From contig CALVJE010000052.1 in assembly GCA_944331725.1 (NCBI GenBank), forward strand, positions 1 through 7,599: a stretch of 7,599 bases of DNA. Direction: 5' to 3'. Both the position numbers and the translations under genes were made by a program. The DNA is from an uncultured Bacilli bacterium (GTDB lineage Bacteria; Bacillota_I; Bacilli_A; RF39; UBA660). Below, piece after piece: positions 5,946 to 7,599 of the stretch. The notes under the pieces are model-generated. The model did no database searches. It was not told the origin of the DNA and saw only the letters and a program-made list of their open reading frames with translations. How positions within the stretch are numbered: the stretch's first letter is position 1; every line of letters starts with the position of its first letter.

Positions 5946-6809
5946 ATGGAGAAAAAGAGTAATAAGGGGTTAATAATATTTATCATTATATTAATTATCT
6001 GTATTATAGGGTTAGTATTCTATATATTAGTAGATAAAGATATTATTAAACTTAATAGTACTACTACAGAGAATGCTCAAGTAGAAGAAAATAATACTAA
6101 TGAAAATGAAGAAAAAAATAAAGAAGTAGACATCAGTATTGACAATGAAAATATTAAAACTTTATTTAATAATGCTCATCGTATATCTATAGGACCAGAA
6201 ACTCCAATTTATAAAGATGGTGGTTATAAAGTAAGTGAAATGACAACTGATGAGAAATTCACCTTACTAGCTAGTCAATGGTATAACGAGTTAAATACAC
6301 ATATTGACTATATAGGACAAACTAATGACCAAATAACAGTATTAGATGAAAAAGAACTAAAAACTATATATGAAAGAACTTTTGGACCTAATACTTATGA
6401 AAGAGTTAGTCAGATAACAGATAGTACTGGTTGTCTTACATTAACCTATGATGAAACATATCAAGGCTATATTGAAAGAAATGGCTTAGGGTGTGGTGGT
6501 ACTAGTGCTTTTAGTGTTTATGAAAAAATGATAAGTGCTACTAAATATAATGATAGAATAGAAATAGTAAGTAGAGCTTTCTATATAGATGGAGAATCTA
6601 AACAAATCTATAAGGATTATAATAAAACAACTTCTTTAGGAGGACTACTTATTGATGAAAATACAGTTAGTAGTGAAGAAGAAAGAGAAAATACTTATAA
6701 TCAATATATAGAAGATAATAAAGATAATTTAGAACAATATACATACACGTATAATCTTAATGAAGATGGTTTCTATTATTTAACTAGTGTAGAAAGAACT
6801 AAAGAATAA
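5946..6809 (+). CDS. Single-pass membrane-anchored protein of unknown function
   Basis: I do not recognise this 287-residue protein. It begins with a basic stretch (MEKKSNKG), then one strong hydrophobic helix (about 9-29) rich in Ile and Leu. A low-complexity Thr/Asn/Glu linker follows (about 37-62), and then a soluble region of some 220 residues. The basic N-terminus predicts that the large C-terminal part lies outside the cell. Cys19 is in the helix, but the residue before it is Ile rather than Gly, Ala or Ser, so it is not a good lipoprotein cleavage site. Two further Cys residues (163 in STGCLTL and 183 in GLGCGG) are the only ones in the outer part and could form a disulfide. The outer part is rich in Tyr, Thr, Asn and Glu and ends in strand-like segments (YTYTYNL, FYYLTSVE). 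It appears to be a single-gene unit, separated from ddl by a terminator and converging on the glycosyltransferase gene. Confidence 0.85.
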   Translation: MEKKSNKGLIIFIIILIICIIGLVFYILVDKDIIKLNSTTTENAQVEENNTNENEEKNKEVDISIDNENIKTLFNNAHRISIGPETPIYKDGGYKVSEMTTDEKFTLLASQWYNELNTHIDYIGQTNDQITVLDEKELKTIYERTFGPNTYERVSQITDSTGCLTLTYDETYQGYIERNGLGCGGTSAFSVYEKMISATKYNDRIEIVSRAFYIDGESKQIYKDYNKTTSLGGLLIDENTVSSEEERENTYNQYIEDNKDNLEQYTYTYNLNEDGFYYLTSVERTKE

Positions 6810-6836
6810 AACTACTGAAAATTTACTCAGTAGTTT
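6809..6836. terminator. Bidirectional terminator between convergent genes
   Basis: AAACTACTGA (6809-6818) pairs perfectly with TCAGTAGTTT (6827-6836), a 10-bp stem with an 8-base loop. On the plus strand the arm ends in TTT, then CTTTTAATTT; on the minus strand it ends in TTTTATT. The stem begins on the last base of the plus-strand stop. The minus-strand stop codon (6823-6825) lies in the loop, so the 6827-6836 arm is also coding for the glycosyltransferase's last residues. Confidence 0.8.
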
Positions 6837-7599
6837 CTTTTAATTTATCATTAATTATCTTTAAGTTATTATTAAGTCTAAGATCATTTGGTTCTATCTT
6901 TATTGCTTTCTCCAAAAATACCTTACTAGCTTCTATTTCTCCTTTATTATAATAAGAAATACTTAATAAGTCATATGGTGTATAATCAAAACTAAACGTC
7001 TCATTGATATAACTCTTAGTATGACTCTTAATATTTAAAGCTTTATTCACATAATTAATAACATTATCATAATCATTTAAAACATAATAGAGTAGGGCCA
7101 TTTCCATATAAGGATCTCTTAAATAAGGAGCTTCTTCAATCGCTTTTAGAAGCCACATTTTCGCTTCATCATATCTTTTTAAGTTCTTATAACATCTACC
7201 AATAAATCTCATAGAAGCACATCGCTCATCTTTCCAAGTAGCATTTTCTAAATTTAAATGTCTAATCAAAGTATCGATCGCTTCATTATATTTACCATAA
7301 TACATATATTCACGACCTAAATAGTGCATATTTCTATCATCATTAGGATCCTCTTCAACAGAGATTTCTAAAAGAGGAAGATAACTACTTCTAGACTTAG
7401 TTCTATCAGGATAATGATTTAAAATAATATTATCAGTAACACTAAAAGTTTCAACTCCCTCATATTTTAATATTTCGTGAACTGGATGATACCAAGAATA
7501 ACCTAATCTCTTATGAATTTTTTCATAATAAAAACTTATTATAGGATTATTGTTTTCATCTAAATACCAGTTATAAATATATCTAAGTCTTGTAGTATT
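6823..7599 (-). CDS. Glycosyltransferase family 2 protein with TPR repeats (C-terminal part, 5' end cut by window)
   Basis: The minus-strand frame is open to the right edge, giving 258 residues of a longer protein whose N-terminal GT-A nucleotide-sugar domain (about the first 100-150 residues) lies outside. The visible start shows the end of the transferase domain: RYIYNWYLDENN near 6-17, then GYSWYHPVHEIL at 33-44, which matches the W...HE motif common near the end of these GT2 domains. A linker (HYPDRTKSRSSYLPLLE, 62-78) follows. Then come about four TPR-like units near 92-118 (YLGREYMYYGKYNEAIDTL), 127-158 (IGRCYKNLKRYDEAKMWL), 162-192 (MALLYYVLNDYDNVINYV) and 209-242 (SYYNKGEIEASKVFLEKAI). 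This arrangement is known from many Bacillota proteins thought to glycosylate cell-surface or secreted targets; the sugar and acceptor are unknown here. A Met codon at 7327-7329 falls inside the conserved linker-TPR region and is not the start. No signal peptide is visible in the fragment. Confidence 0.92.
   Translation of the reverse strand, partial: NTTRLRYIYNWYLDENNNPIISFYYEKIHKRLGYSWYHPVHEILKYEGVETFSVTDNIILNHYPDRTKSRSSYLPLLEISVEEDPNDDRNMHYLGREYMYYGKYNEAIDTLIRHLNLENATWKDERCASMRFIGRCYKNLKRYDEAKMWLLKAIEEAPYLRDPYMEMALLYYVLNDYDNVINYVNKALNIKSHTKSYINETFSFDYTPYDLLSISYYNKGEIEASKVFLEKAIKIEPNDLRLNNNLKIINDKLKETTE

Noticed and set aside
5946..6032. Lipoprotein signal at Cys19 of the membrane protein
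   Set aside because: The residues before the Cys are Leu-Ile-Ile, without the Gly, Ala or Ser needed just before it, and the hydrophobic stretch continues past the Cys.
1..7599. TGA read as Trp (Mycoplasma-type code)
   Set aside because: All Trp residues in the recognised genes are TGG and none of the long frames is interrupted by TGA. The genes use only TAA and TAG stops, but with seven genes that is weak evidence of anything unusual.

Overview
The window comes from a very AT-rich, low-GC Gram-positive-type genome. It carries a PolC-type replicative polymerase, strong AGGAGG Shine-Dalgarno sites, and TAA/TAG stops. Every Trp codon in the recognised genes is TGG and no gene is broken by TGA, so the standard code applies, unlike Mycoplasma or Spiroplasma. 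Two genes for late peptidoglycan precursor synthesis (a MurF-type ligase and Ddl) mean the organism is expected to have a wall. Taken together this suggests an uncultured Bacilli/Erysipelotrichia-like or RF39-like lineage. That placement is an inference from gene content and style, not from a database match.

Layout. Positions 1-1728 hold the C-terminal part of polC, cut by the left edge and ending in a sliding-clamp-binding peptide. A 143-residue protein I do not recognise follows (1757-2188), with a GTG start that overlaps an ATG-TGA. A rho-independent terminator (2188-2220) overlaps the promoter region of the next unit.

Positions 2252-5831 form a tight three-gene operon: an alpha/beta hydrolase, a membrane-anchored MurF-like ligase, and D-alanine--D-alanine ligase. 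Gaps are 1 and 12 bases, and each Shine-Dalgarno site lies in or across the end of the gene before it. Ddl makes D-Ala-D-Ala, and a MurF-type enzyme would join that dipeptide to the UDP-MurNAc-tripeptide. The hydrolase's role is unknown. The operon ends in a strong hairpin terminator (5830-5862).

A short intergenic stretch (5863-5945) carries promoter-like elements and two small palindromes. It precedes a single-pass membrane protein of unknown function (5946-6809). That gene converges on a minus-strand gene running off the right edge (6823-7599): the C-terminal half of a family 2 glycosyltransferase with TPR repeats. The two share one bidirectional hairpin.

The most unusual item is the MurF-like protein. 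The usual UDP-substrate-binding N-terminal domain is not visible, and a roughly 165-residue, five-helix membrane domain stands in its place. I saw no tRNA, rRNA, CRISPR array, insertion sequence or prophage element. Apart from the edges, no gene-free stretch exceeds about 115 bases.
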